Assembly (NCBI RefSeq): GCF_000613405.1
Contig: NZ_BAIX01000003.1
Location: 82,133-146,132, forward strand
Length of the DNA: 64,000 nucleotides
Origin: Hoylesella enoeca JCM 12259
Lineage (GTDB): Bacteria; Bacteroidota; Bacteroidia; Bacteroidales; Bacteroidaceae
Direction: 5' to 3'
Shown here: positions 28,497 to 37,103 of the stretch, one piece after another
Layout of the letters: each line of letters opens with the position of its first letter
How positions within the stretch are numbered: position 1 is the first letter of the stretch
The notes under the pieces: generated by a model
Database searches by the model: none
What the model was told of the DNA's origin: nothing
Seen by the model: only the letters and a program-made list of their open reading frames with translations
Made by a program: the position numbers and the translations under genes

Positions 28497-30662
28497 TCAC
28501 AAAGATTTAATCTTATGATAAACTTTCTCGATGAAAGTAGGATAGTCGTTCAGAATCACAGCCGAACCGAACTCTCCAGGCAGTGTTTCAGATAGTGAAA
28601 CGTCAACATGCGACTTGTAATAAGTCATATATTGGCTTGCGTCTTGTAAAGAGTCATTCTCAGGAATATGCACAACAAATACGAGTGTTTTATCAGGTGT
28701 ATGGAGAAAGATATCCGTATTGTCATTAGATAAAGCTATATACTTCTTGATATAATAGCCAGAGAATGTCTCCCAATGTTTGATTGTTTTATCTCTCTTA
28801 TAATAAGGCAGTTTATCAAAAATAATGAATATCTGAAAATAAGGAATCTTTCGACTTCTGATATTGGCTGTTTCACCAAGCATATTCTCAAAATAATTAT
28901 TGGCATTTTGCGAATAATTCTGCATCACAAACTTAACAGCGATCCCCGCAATAGGCTTCTCACCTTGACAAATAGTGATGTCCACCTTTTTATCAATATA
29001 TCTTCCGTTGATCGTTCCTTCTTTATCCTCTCCGTAACCTTGTGCTTTCACATGATAGTCCGAGCCTAACATACGCTCTAAATCTGCAGCAATAAAGCCA
29101 TGCAAAGGCTTCAATTTGGCTGTACTTCGAGATGTTTCTCTCTCCAGAAAACTCTTAAACGAATCGGAGATAGCCTCAGAAAATCCCGATTCCCACTTAG
29201 AGAAATTTTTGATCCCATCATATTTCGCTGTTAATTTAAAGTTAAGATATCGCTCGAGAGCTTTTGAATTAAATGTGTAATAGCCTCCGCTCTTATAGTT
29301 TCGCAATGCTTGAACATAAGAAATGAAGTCTTCACTCAGAATGAGTGACCGCACTTCATCCTGCGAAACAGTTGCCAAAATATACAAGCCGCTATATACT
29401 CCGGTGCCTATCGGTGCCGAATTGAGTTTGATCGAAGATACATCACGAATGAGAGTCGTTATGGCCAGCTTATTCTTAAATACATCTTTTAAAGCTTGTG
29501 TGCGCCCATACAGATACCAGTTGGGACATTCTTTTTCGTTTTTTTGCTTCAAAAGAGATTCTTTATGATCATTCAAATAAAGTGCAACCGTCTCATTTCG
29601 GAAAATCACTGACTTGGAATAAGGTCTCCCTTTCTCGTCATACGGAAAGAAAGCAGACTGCCATACACCTGTCGAGGCCTTGATAACAGGTATCACAAAC
29701 TGCTTAAATGGGATTATTCCGATGAAAACCTTATCGGCCAAAGTTGCAAAACCGTTTTTTACACAGACGTATTTCTTACTTGGATAGAGCATGATTCGCC
29801 GCAGTTCTAATAATTGCTGGCGGTTCGCTAAATAAAACTCATTGTGGATATACATATCTTTCAGAGGGAGATAATCCACAAACACACGATCTTTTGCAGT
29901 TCTATCGTATCGATAATAAGCAACTGTTTCGGTCTGAATGTTATTTTTGATCAAGGCAATCAGTGTATAAGTGGTAACCCCTTCGAATGCTTGGAAGTGG
30001 CCTAAATCTATAAGACATGTCAGATTTTGATGCCGGAAAAGATAGGTTCTCATGTGAGTTGCTGCCAAACTCGTAAGCCATGAGCTTGGTGTAACATAGC
30101 ATAAGCAGCCGTTTAGGTTAAGCATACGTAGCCCCAACTCATAAAACACAAGATAAAGATCTGTCATTCCACCTGTCGCAAACAAGAAAGTCTTCACCAA
30201 ATCGTAGTGACTCTTCAAGTTGTGAACTCTGACATACGGCGGATTTCCTACCACGAAATCCATTCGGCCATCATATTTCGTGGTAGTAAGTGCATCTTGA
30301 TGCAGAATATCCCACTCGATTTTAGCGAGTCCATAATTTGAAACCACAGTATCAAGATTGTAAAGACAATTTTGATAAGCAGTCTCTTCAATCTCAATAC
30401 CATGTATATAGGCCTGCAATTCATCTTTCAAAGCAGTTCGATCTGTGCTGTTTTCTAAAAAAACTTGGCAATATCTGTCTACGATCTCACATAAAAACGC
30501 GCCGTCCCCACAACTGTTATCGATGACGTGTTTATGCAAGATACCTGCTCCTGCATAGTTGCTGTAATCCAGAATATTGCTTACCAAATAGTCTGGAGTA
30601 AATACTTGACCGCTGTATTTGATTAATCTACGACCGTTTTTCATCATCTTTTCATTTTGCAT
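28497..30662 (-). CDS. Fused N6-adenine methyltransferase / restriction endonuclease (type IIG, Eco57I-like)
   Basis: Protein of 721 residues. N-terminal methyltransferase: motif X GQVFTP (18-23), AdoMet motif I VIDNSCGDGAFL (47-58 region) and catalytic NPPY (140-143), which marks N6-adenine methylation. A target-recognition region follows. The C-terminal domain (from about 530) contains VDITI (Asp561), AGIAVKF (Lys577) and QNANNYFENMLGETANIR, resembling the PD-(D/E)xK nuclease core, though the residue two before Lys577 is Ala where Glu or Asp is usual. One polypeptide would both methylate and cut. No separate specificity or methylase gene is adjacent. Base composition is visibly more AT-rich than its neighbours, suggesting acquisition by transfer. 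Confidence 0.85.
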   Translation of the reverse strand: MQNEKMMKNGRRLIKYSGQVFTPDYLVSNILDYSNYAGAGILHKHVIDNSCGDGAFLCEIVDRYCQVFLENSTDRTALKDELQAYIHGIEIEETAYQNCLYNLDTVVSNYGLAKIEWDILHQDALTTTKYDGRMDFVVGNPPYVRVHNLKSHYDLVKTFLFATGGMTDLYLVFYELGLRMLNLNGCLCYVTPSSWLTSLAATHMRTYLFRHQNLTCLIDLGHFQAFEGVTTYTLIALIKNNIQTETVAYYRYDRTAKDRVFVDYLPLKDMYIHNEFYLANRQQLLELRRIMLYPSKKYVCVKNGFATLADKVFIGIIPFKQFVIPVIKASTGVWQSAFFPYDEKGRPYSKSVIFRNETVALYLNDHKESLLKQKNEKECPNWYLYGRTQALKDVFKNKLAITTLIRDVSSIKLNSAPIGTGVYSGLYILATVSQDEVRSLILSEDFISYVQALRNYKSGGYYTFNSKALERYLNFKLTAKYDGIKNFSKWESGFSEAISDSFKSFLERETSRSTAKLKPLHGFIAADLERMLGSDYHVKAQGYGEDKEGTINGRYIDKKVDITICQGEKPIAGIAVKFVMQNYSQNANNYFENMLGETANIRSRKIPYFQIFIIFDKLPYYKRDKTIKHWETFSGYYIKKYIALSNDNTDIFLHTPDKTLVFVVHIPENDSLQDASQYMTYYKSHVDVSLSETLPGEFGSAVILNDYPTFIEKVYHKIKSL

Positions 30663-30700
30663 TTACCACATCTGTCGGCGTGGGGAGCTGTCAATGAGGT

Positions 30701-31510
30701 TTATTTCACGATGGAAGTCACTTTGTTACGGATGCCTTTCATATTGACAAGGAAAGCTTTGGCCGAGCCGAACTTTAAAAACATGTCGAGCCGGATGGGG
30801 ATATGATTGGTGTCATCGGTGACAAAGAAGCGGACGATCTCTTTATATGCGCCGTCGTCGAGTTCCAAATAAGAGAGTTGGAGACAGCGATATTTGATGC
30901 CGTTATCGGCTTTGATGATGACTTTTCCGCGATATTTGAGTTGCGCGGGAGTACGACCCTTGCCGTCGGCAATAGGAAATGGCACAACGTATCCGTTCTT
31001 CCAGCTTTCGGGATTGAATGAACGGGCACGCAAAAAAATGTTCATCATATCGAAGATGCAATCCGGATAGGTGTGCTCTTGCCATTGATGAGTGCCGTCA
31101 TTATGTTGGCGATGTTGCCGAACGTGGCAATTCCCGTTGGGATAGGTATAGAAGATTTCGTCGACTGTGTATCGCCTGCCCTCGTGCGCGCCTTTGCGGT
31201 AATACAACGGAGCCATATCTAACGAGGAATAACATAGGAGTGTGTCGCGGAGTATGAAGAGATTGTCCACCTGCCGACTACCGCGCGTGATGAGACTGGC
31301 GCGATAGGCGGGCTTGCCTCCATAGCGACTTTGCACGGTGTACATTGTTGCTGTACCGGCTTTTACCCACACGAATTTCCAATTGTAATAGAGATTGTAA
31401 GACAGAAATTCGCCCGACTGAAAAGCGTCGTTACGAAATGTGCATTGTGCTGAGGCCGAAACCGAGGCCCACAGGAGTGCAGATAATATGTAAAGTTTTG
31501 CTAATCGCAT
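30701..31510 (-). CDS. DUF3108 secreted protein
   Basis: Protein of 269 residues with a signal peptide (LYILSALLWASVSASA, cleaved before QCTF). The rest is beta-rich and matches DUF3108: FQSGEFLSYNLYYNWKFVWV, KAGTATMYTV, VDEIFYTYPN and the C-terminal VRFFVTDDTNHIPIRLDMFL. Family members are periplasmic or outer-membrane-associated proteins of unknown function. ATG 31510 is chosen over an upstream in-frame start because the signal peptide begins there and the upstream segment falls in the 22-bp repeat array. The restriction gene follows 38 bp after its stop. Confidence 0.85.
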   Translation of the reverse strand: MRLAKLYILSALLWASVSASAQCTFRNDAFQSGEFLSYNLYYNWKFVWVKAGTATMYTVQSRYGGKPAYRASLITRGSRQVDNLFILRDTLLCYSSLDMAPLYYRKGAHEGRRYTVDEIFYTYPNGNCHVRQHRQHNDGTHQWQEHTYPDCIFDMMNIFLRARSFNPESWKNGYVVPFPIADGKGRTPAQLKYRGKVIIKADNGIKYRCLQLSYLELDDGAYKEIVRFFVTDDTNHIPIRLDMFLKFGSAKAFLVNMKGIRNKVTSIVK

Positions 31511-31634
31511 CGATGTTATGAGTTTTTGAGTTGATGAATTGACTTGTTTCTGAATGCTGCTTTGCGTGATTCGAGCGCTATCCGACAACGGTTGTTCCAT
31601 CCTTTCCAATCTGTTGCAACAGAGCGAGTGATCG

Positions 31635-31722
31635 AGTGGCGTTCCGATTAGATGCTTTTCGCACGACAACTGACGGTTGGAAGCACGACGATTAACGGCT
31701 TTTCGCCATGCAATCTGCGCTT
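31635..31722 (-). repeat. 22-bp unit array D
   Basis: Minus-strand orientation. Units at 31701-31722, 31679-31700, 31657-31678 and 31635-31656; the second begins AGCCGTTAATCGTCGTGC, the third AACCGTCAGTTGTCGTGC. It lies in the 254-bp gap between two leftward genes. Confidence 0.8.
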
Positions 31723-31764
31723 AATCGTTTCACCTGTCCACGTTTGCATGTTTTCACCGCTGTA

Positions 31765-33864
31765 TTATGGCTTCAGCATCTCGATACCCAACTGTCGGGC
31801 ACGTTCGGCATTTCGGTGTTGGATGGTGCGTTGTTTATCGGCTTTCTGTTTGACGAGTTTGCTCGGTTTTTGGTGAGCCGCATTGCGATCAGTGGGATTC
31901 CACGTCTGCGTTACATCCCATTTAGCTTTACATTCGATGGCTTCGGGATAGTAATATACTGCTTCCGGCTGTCGGTCTTGTGCGAAGTTGCCGGTGTCCC
32001 AGATGCCGTTATCATTGCCGTCGACGAACATCCGGAGATAGAATGTACCCGGTTTGATGTAGAAAAATTCAGCCGTTCCTGTGCTCGTCGATACCTCCTT
32101 GATCACCTTGTCATCGCCACTGAGCAGTTGGGCAACAACATGCTGGCCCGCAAACCCTGTGATATTGACTAGCAACGAACTGTAATCGTCGAGTGAATGC
32201 ACCTTGAATCCTTTTTTGAAAGCTGTGGACGCGTGTCCGTAAATATCGATGAATGCGGCACTGTCTATCTCTAAACTGTATTCGATGTTGGGTCTCCACT
32301 CACCCATAAGTTCGTATTTGAGCCGCTGAATGAGTGTTGTGTCGGTCGTGGCCGTACTGTCTTTGTCGCGCGATCGGGGCAAATGTAACAGGAAAGGAGA
32401 GCGATACCACAACGTGTCGTGCTTGGAATAGAGATGTATCTTACTGGTATCGACTACGGCAGAAGGTGCCGGTAGCGAAATGAAAATGTTTTTATCGGGA
32501 TCCAACTCAGATGGAGCTTCAATCTTGACAGCCAGTGGTTTCACAGGCATTTGCGTCTCATTGGGTTCTCCCTTCTTCTTGGCTTTCTCTTGTTTTTTGG
32601 TCCATTCATCTATGGCTTTTTGTTGTTGCTTGCGTCGCCATTCATAAGTTTGTTTGGAAAGAATGTCGAGTGTGTCGGTTTGCAGTTGTAAGACACCATT
32701 GCTATCGGTCTTTTCGTATTGCAATTGCACACGAAGCGTGTCTTGATTGATTAGCGACGAGTCACGGAGCCAATAGTTTACGGTGTCTCGCCGGGCATTG
32801 CTTTCGGTGATAAAAGCATTGTCTGCGTTGAAATTCAGCCCTCGGATACGGGGTAATTGCGGATTTCCGTAACTGAAAAAGAGCGTGAAATGATTGGCTT
32901 CGGTGCGCTCTGTTTTGAGCAGGTAGCGGTCGGTAATCTGCTCATTGAATGCTCGCAGCACGACATCATCGGGCAAATAGTGCGTGTAATGTACCAAACT
33001 GATGGAGTCGATGCGCAGAGAGTCGCGCCAAATGGTATCTTGCCGTGTGTCAGGTTTGACCGAAGGAATGATGATATCGCGATTGAACGCGATCTTTTCA
33101 CTCTTTTGTTTGAAGGTATAATCACCATCGGCGTCTTGCAAGGCATAGATTCTGTAACGGCCGGGGGCCACTCCTTTGATGACGAAACGGCCGCGGCTGT
33201 CGGTTCGGGCCACGCGAAGCATTGGCTGTTTCGTGAATGCCGAGTCGGCAAGATTACTGTAAAGTCCCACTAAAATGCCTTTAACCGGCTCTAAGTCGGC
33301 TGCTTCGACTACGTTACCGGCCACTTCCATCGTGTCGATCTGTGGTCCGGTGGAGAAACTGTAAGTGTAATTTCCCAGCGGATTACCCTCGTTGTTATCG
33401 GTAATTGCATCCGAGAAATCCACCGTGTAGGTTGTATTTGCTTTCAGGGAGTCTCTCAATGTCACTTGAATATGCTTGCCCATTCCTTTGATTTCGGCTG
33501 CTTCGAGTTGCGGCGGAGATACAATGACGTTCTCGGTAGCATTGTCTATCTTGATGAACTCATTGAAATAGATGTTCACTCGCTTGCTTTTCACGTCTGT
33601 TCCCTTGTCTTTCGGGTGCGTGGCAATCACTCTTGGCGGTGTCTCATCATACCATCCGCCGTCGGGATGACCCATTCGGGCGCAGGAAACAACGAGAGTC
33701 GAAGCGAGAAAGAGCAGGATTCCCCCTCCGACTCCCCCTCGAAGGGGGAGAGTATAATGGCGATATTTTAGGGATACAGCCGTAAAGTGGCGCCTGATGA
33801 TCCTGTATATGTAATCTAATGTCATATTGTTCATATAAACAGTCATATCTAAAAATGTCCTCAT
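31765..33864 (-). CDS. Ig-like (Big_5) domain lipoprotein
   Basis: Protein of 699 residues. A lipobox (STLVVSC) ends an unusual signal region that carries an inserted TLPLRGGVGGG segment. After it comes MGHPDGGWYDETPPRV and a bacterial Ig-like domain (VNIYFNEFIKIDN, TYTVDFSDAITDNNEGNPLGNYTYSFSTG in shortened form), then a carboxypeptidase-regulatory-like repeat (RTDSRGRFVIKGVAPGRYRIYAL), a Lys-rich stretch and a C-terminal region (FYIKPGTFYLRMFVDGNDNG). Such lipoproteins are widespread in Bacteroidetes and presumed envelope-associated. ATG 33864 overlaps the GH3 stop; ATGs at 33846, 33834 and 33825 are alternatives. No enzymatic role is evident. Confidence 0.8.
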   Translation of the reverse strand: MRTFLDMTVYMNNMTLDYIYRIIRRHFTAVSLKYRHYTLPLRGGVGGGILLFLASTLVVSCARMGHPDGGWYDETPPRVIATHPKDKGTDVKSKRVNIYFNEFIKIDNATENVIVSPPQLEAAEIKGMGKHIQVTLRDSLKANTTYTVDFSDAITDNNEGNPLGNYTYSFSTGPQIDTMEVAGNVVEAADLEPVKGILVGLYSNLADSAFTKQPMLRVARTDSRGRFVIKGVAPGRYRIYALQDADGDYTFKQKSEKIAFNRDIIIPSVKPDTRQDTIWRDSLRIDSISLVHYTHYLPDDVVLRAFNEQITDRYLLKTERTEANHFTLFFSYGNPQLPRIRGLNFNADNAFITESNARRDTVNYWLRDSSLINQDTLRVQLQYEKTDSNGVLQLQTDTLDILSKQTYEWRRKQQQKAIDEWTKKQEKAKKKGEPNETQMPVKPLAVKIEAPSELDPDKNIFISLPAPSAVVDTSKIHLYSKHDTLWYRSPFLLHLPRSRDKDSTATTDTTLIQRLKYELMGEWRPNIEYSLEIDSAAFIDIYGHASTAFKKGFKVHSLDDYSSLLVNITGFAGQHVVAQLLSGDDKVIKEVSTSTGTAEFFYIKPGTFYLRMFVDGNDNGIWDTGNFAQDRQPEAVYYYPEAIECKAKWDVTQTWNPTDRNAAHQKPSKLVKQKADKQRTIQHRNAERARQLGIEMLKP
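33715..33755. repeat. C-rich palindromic element inside the signal-peptide coding region
   Basis: 8-bp arms CTCCCCCT (33732-33739) and AGGGGGAG (33743-33750) around CGA, flanked by a second C-run. On the minus strand it is read in frame as TLPLRGGVGGG. Related C-rich or palindromic tails occur at 33880-33910 (GH3 C-terminus), 40745-40775 and 40868-40902 (TsaB C-terminus). Confidence 0.65.
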
Positions 33865-35414
33865 TCGGCCTTGAGCCCTTCCCCTTCGGGGGTGAATTGA
33901 AGGGGGGCTTTATTGAGTTCCATCAGCTCTTCGATGTTCTTTCGGCTGTTGCTAAGTCTCGGCACCTTGTGTTGTCCGCCTAACTTGCCTTTTTGTTTGA
34001 GCCAATCGTCGAACAGACCGGCGCGTGCCGGCACCACTTCTAACGGTTGCAACGTAATGTCTTTATATCGTTTGGCCTCATAATCGCTGTTAATCTCTTG
34101 CAATCGGAGGTCTAACAGTCGGGCAAACGTAGTTAAATCGGCTGGTGTTTGTGCAAACTCGATGAGCCACTGATGCCTGCACTGCGCACGTTCGTCCATA
34201 AATACGGGGGCGGCTGTATATTCTTTGACCACGGCTCCGGTCTTTTCGCAAGCGTAAGCAAGTCCCTTTTCGGCGTTGTCCATAATGAGTTCTTCGCCAA
34301 AAGCATTGATAAAATACTTCGTTCTTCCCGTAATTACGAACTTATAAGGTGCCTTCGACGTAAACGAAACGGTGTCGCCGATGATGTAACGCCATAGTCC
34401 GCACGAGGTGGAAATCACCATAGCATAATTGCGTCCGACCTCAACGCCGCTTAGCGGAACCACTTTCGGCGATTCGTTGCCATACTGATCCATTGGGATA
34501 AACTCGTAAAATACGCCGTAATCCACCATCAGCAGCATCGCCGGATCAGCCGGATCGCTTTGTATTCCGAAGAATCCCTCGCTGGCGTTATAGGTCTCCA
34601 CGTAGTGCATCTCAGGCGAAGTGATGAGCTGTTGAAAGCGTTTGCGATATGGACCGAAAGCAATTCCGCCGTGAAAAAATACCTCTAAGTCGGGCCAAAC
34701 TTCTTCGATGTGCGTCTTACCGCTCAATTCCAGCACGCGCACCAGCACCGAGAGCATCCACGAAGGTACACCCGAGAGGTTAGTAACGTGCTGTTTCAGC
34801 GTTTCGCGTGCAATGCGTTCGCGTTTCACCTCGAAGTCACTCAGCAGCGCCGTAGCTTTTTTCGGTACGCGAACAAGGTTTGCCAGTGGGTTGATATTCT
34901 CAATAAGAATGGCGCTTAAGTCGCCGACGATGCTCCCAAGAATGTCGTAATTAGGTGAGTGCGAGCCTCCGAGAATCAAGCCTTTACCGTCGAACATCCG
35001 GCTCTTCGGGTTGTTTTGCAGGTAGAGAGCTACCACATCTTTGCCTCCCCGATAGTGGGTGTCTTGTAGTCCTTCGGTTGTGATGGGAATGAATTTACTC
35101 TTGTCGTTGGTTGTCCCTGACGATTTGGCAAACCATTTCACTGTTCCCGGCCAGAGAACATCACTCTCTCCGTGGCGCATTCGGTCTATATCACTCTTCA
35201 ACTCTTCGTAAGTGTTGAGCGGAATGTTCCTTGCGAAATCCTCATAACTACTTGTATGCTTAAGCAAATGGTTGCGTCCGTATTCGGTGTGCGCTCCTTC
35301 GGCTATGAGAAAATTCATCACCTGCTGTTGCAGCGCTTCTGCTTCTGTTGCATAACGCTCTATTTTTCGCATTCGCGGCGTGAATATCGGCCTAATGATT
35401 CTCGTTAAACTCAT
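33861..35414 (-). CDS. GH3 auxin-responsive-promoter-like acyl-adenylate family protein
   Basis: Protein of 517 residues of the ANL superfamily. The ATP-binding motif is FAKSSGTTNDKSKFIPIT, followed by the central YNASEGFFGIQ, ISTSCGLWRYIIGDTVSFTS and the C-terminal FINAFGEELIMDNAEKGL. GH3 enzymes adenylate a carboxylate and transfer it to an amine. Bacterial members like this are common in Bacteroidetes and their substrate is not known. ATG 35414 begins MSLTRIIRPIF; a longer frame runs up to 35546, but the TATCTTTG promoter at 35440-35447 lies inside it. It overlaps the downstream lipoprotein by 4 bp. The C-terminus (TPEGEGLKAE) comes from a C-rich repeat-like stretch. Confidence 0.85.
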   Translation of the reverse strand: MSLTRIIRPIFTPRMRKIERYATEAEALQQQVMNFLIAEGAHTEYGRNHLLKHTSSYEDFARNIPLNTYEELKSDIDRMRHGESDVLWPGTVKWFAKSSGTTNDKSKFIPITTEGLQDTHYRGGKDVVALYLQNNPKSRMFDGKGLILGGSHSPNYDILGSIVGDLSAILIENINPLANLVRVPKKATALLSDFEVKRERIARETLKQHVTNLSGVPSWMLSVLVRVLELSGKTHIEEVWPDLEVFFHGGIAFGPYRKRFQQLITSPEMHYVETYNASEGFFGIQSDPADPAMLLMVDYGVFYEFIPMDQYGNESPKVVPLSGVEVGRNYAMVISTSCGLWRYIIGDTVSFTSKAPYKFVITGRTKYFINAFGEELIMDNAEKGLAYACEKTGAVVKEYTAAPVFMDERAQCRHQWLIEFAQTPADLTTFARLLDLRLQEINSDYEAKRYKDITLQPLEVVPARAGLFDDWLKQKGKLGGQHKVPRLSNSRKNIEELMELNKAPLQFTPEGEGLKAE

Positions 35415-35439
35415 TTGCGTTTCTATCTCTTTTAAGAAG

Positions 35440-35447
35440 CAAAGATA
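35440..35447 (-). promoter_or_regulatory. -7 box of the GH3 gene
   Basis: Minus-strand TATCTTTG, 26 bp before ATG 35414. It decides the start. No convincing -33 box. Confidence 0.6.
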
Positions 35448-35487
35448 CCGCAAACTTCTCTGACAGTGGCTAAATTCACGATTTTTA

Positions 35488-35597
35488 ATAATCAATTGGG
35501 ATTCCAACTCACCGCTAATCGCCTGGTAACTCACCGTTAGTTGCAACGCAATTAACGATGAGTTACCAGGCGATTAACGCTTAATGAGAACAGAATT
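35488..35597 (+). repeat. 22-bp unit array E with long hairpin
   Basis: Units at 35510-35531, 35532-35553, 35554-35575 and 35576-35597, preceded by a degenerate one from 35488. Perfect 18-bp arms at 35516-35533 (TAATCGCCTGGTAACTCA) and 35559-35576, plus inner imperfect arms, could fold into one hairpin of about 60 nt. It stands 20 bp beyond the repaired rseP stop. Confidence 0.85.
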
Positions 35598-35617
35598 GAT
35601 GAGAAATCAATAACGAC

Positions 35618-36993
35618 TTACATATACCCCAGCCAGCGAAGAATATCGTTCAGGTTGGCCACCACCATCAAAAGAAGGAGGATGGAAATGCTACATACTC
35701 GGCACGGACCATAAATGTCTCGCTGGGTTTGCGCCGCGTAATCATCTCGTAGAGCAAAAACAGTACGTGACCACCATCGAGCGCGGGAATGGGAAGAATG
35801 TTCATAAAGGCCAAAATGATGCTTAAGAAAGCCGTCATCAGCCAAAACGTGTGCCAATCCCATATCGGCGGAAACATGCTCCCGATGGCTCCGAAACCGC
35901 CGAGCGACTTAGCGCCGTCGGCAGAGAACACATATTTCAGATCGCCGACATAACCGCCGAGGACATTCCAGCCGTATTTGATGCCGGCAGGAAAGCTCTC
36001 AAAGAAACCGTAATCAATGTGAACGGGTTTGTAATAGCTGTAAATGGTAGACTGGCCGACACCTATTTCCAATGCCGGTGTGAGCACAAGATGGGCTGTA
36101 TCGGTTACACCCGTAGCTGCCTCACGGTAAACGAGGGTGGCAGTACGTAGTTTCAGGCTGTCGGCAGGCGTCTTTACGACTGTCATTGCATCTGCAATAC
36201 GACCTTTGACATCTTCAAATGCAGCCCAAGAGTCAACCGGCTGGCCATTGAAAGCCAAGATTCGGTCGCCTTTCTTAATGCCAATCTTTGCGGCAGGTGT
36301 ACCTGCCAGCACGCTGTCGACATCTGCCGGCACTAACGGACGCGTAAAAACGGGTGTCGCTTTGAGCATACCTAAGAGGTTGATATCCCCCGGAAGCGAC
36401 AGCGTCATTGGTTTTCCACCGCGCCGAATGTGCACAGTGTGGGCCTCGGAAAGCGCTCGAAAAAGGTCGGCATTAAAGTCTTTGAAGTCCTTTTGATCCG
36501 TTCCGATAAGCACGTCGCCATCTTTAAAGCCCAGACTTTTGGCCTCATTATTGAACTTCATACCCATTGTCATATCCTGAACACGAACATACGAGTCGCC
36601 CCAATAGAACAAAACCATCGAGTAAATGAACAGAGCGAGCAGGAAATTAACCAATACGCCGCCCGTCATTATCAGCAAACGTTGCCACGTTGGCTTGCTA
36701 CGAAACTCCCAAGACTGTACCGGTTGTTTCATCTGTTCAGTGTCGAAGCTCTCGTCTATCATACCTGCGATCTTGCAATAACCGCCCAACGGCAACCAGC
36801 CTATGCCGTAAACGGTATCGCTTCGTTTAGGTTTGAACTCGAAAAGATGGAACCATGGATCGAAGAAAAGATAAAACTTGTCGACCCGGACGCCGAAGAG
36901 CTTTGAGAAAAAGAAGTGTCCGCCCTCGTGGAGCAGCACTAAAATAGAGATGGCGAGCATAAATTGCAGCAGCCGAATGAGAAATACTTCCAT
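35618..36993 (-). pseudogene. rseP: Site-2 protease RseP, frameshifted near the C-terminus (probably intact in vivo)
   Basis: Intramembrane zinc protease of about 458 residues after repair. HEGGH (H22-E23-x2-H26) in the first helix is the metal site. PDZ-like regions follow in the middle (LGFKDGDVLIGTD, IGIKKGDRILAFNGQPV), and the second catalytic motif is NILPIPALDGGHVLF. After VRAEYVA the frame ends in FPSSFF, whereas the other frame gives CSISILLLLMVVANLNDIL and LGYM to 35618, the expected last helix. One G missing in GTAG(G)CATT at about 35692 explains it. RseP cleaves membrane-bound regulators or signal-peptide remnants. It is usually essential, which argues against a true mutation. It lies downstream of dxr. 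Confidence 0.9.
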
Positions 36994-37002
36994 TGTGGGT
37001 AA

Positions 37003-37060
37003 TTATTAACTGGCAATTAAAAATTGAGAATTAAGAATTGATTATTGAACATTGATTTTA
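37003..37060. repeat. AT-rich short-period repeat (AATTGA-type)
   Basis: The gap between rseP and dxr contains repeated AATTA/AATTGA words (for example AAAATTGAGAATTAAGAATT). Similar words occur at 38800-38826 and 52480-52512. It appears to be a low-complexity intergenic element. Confidence 0.4.
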
Positions 37061-37103
37061 TGAAATAGGGTATATACACCGCTCATCCTTCATCTTTCAT
37101 CCC

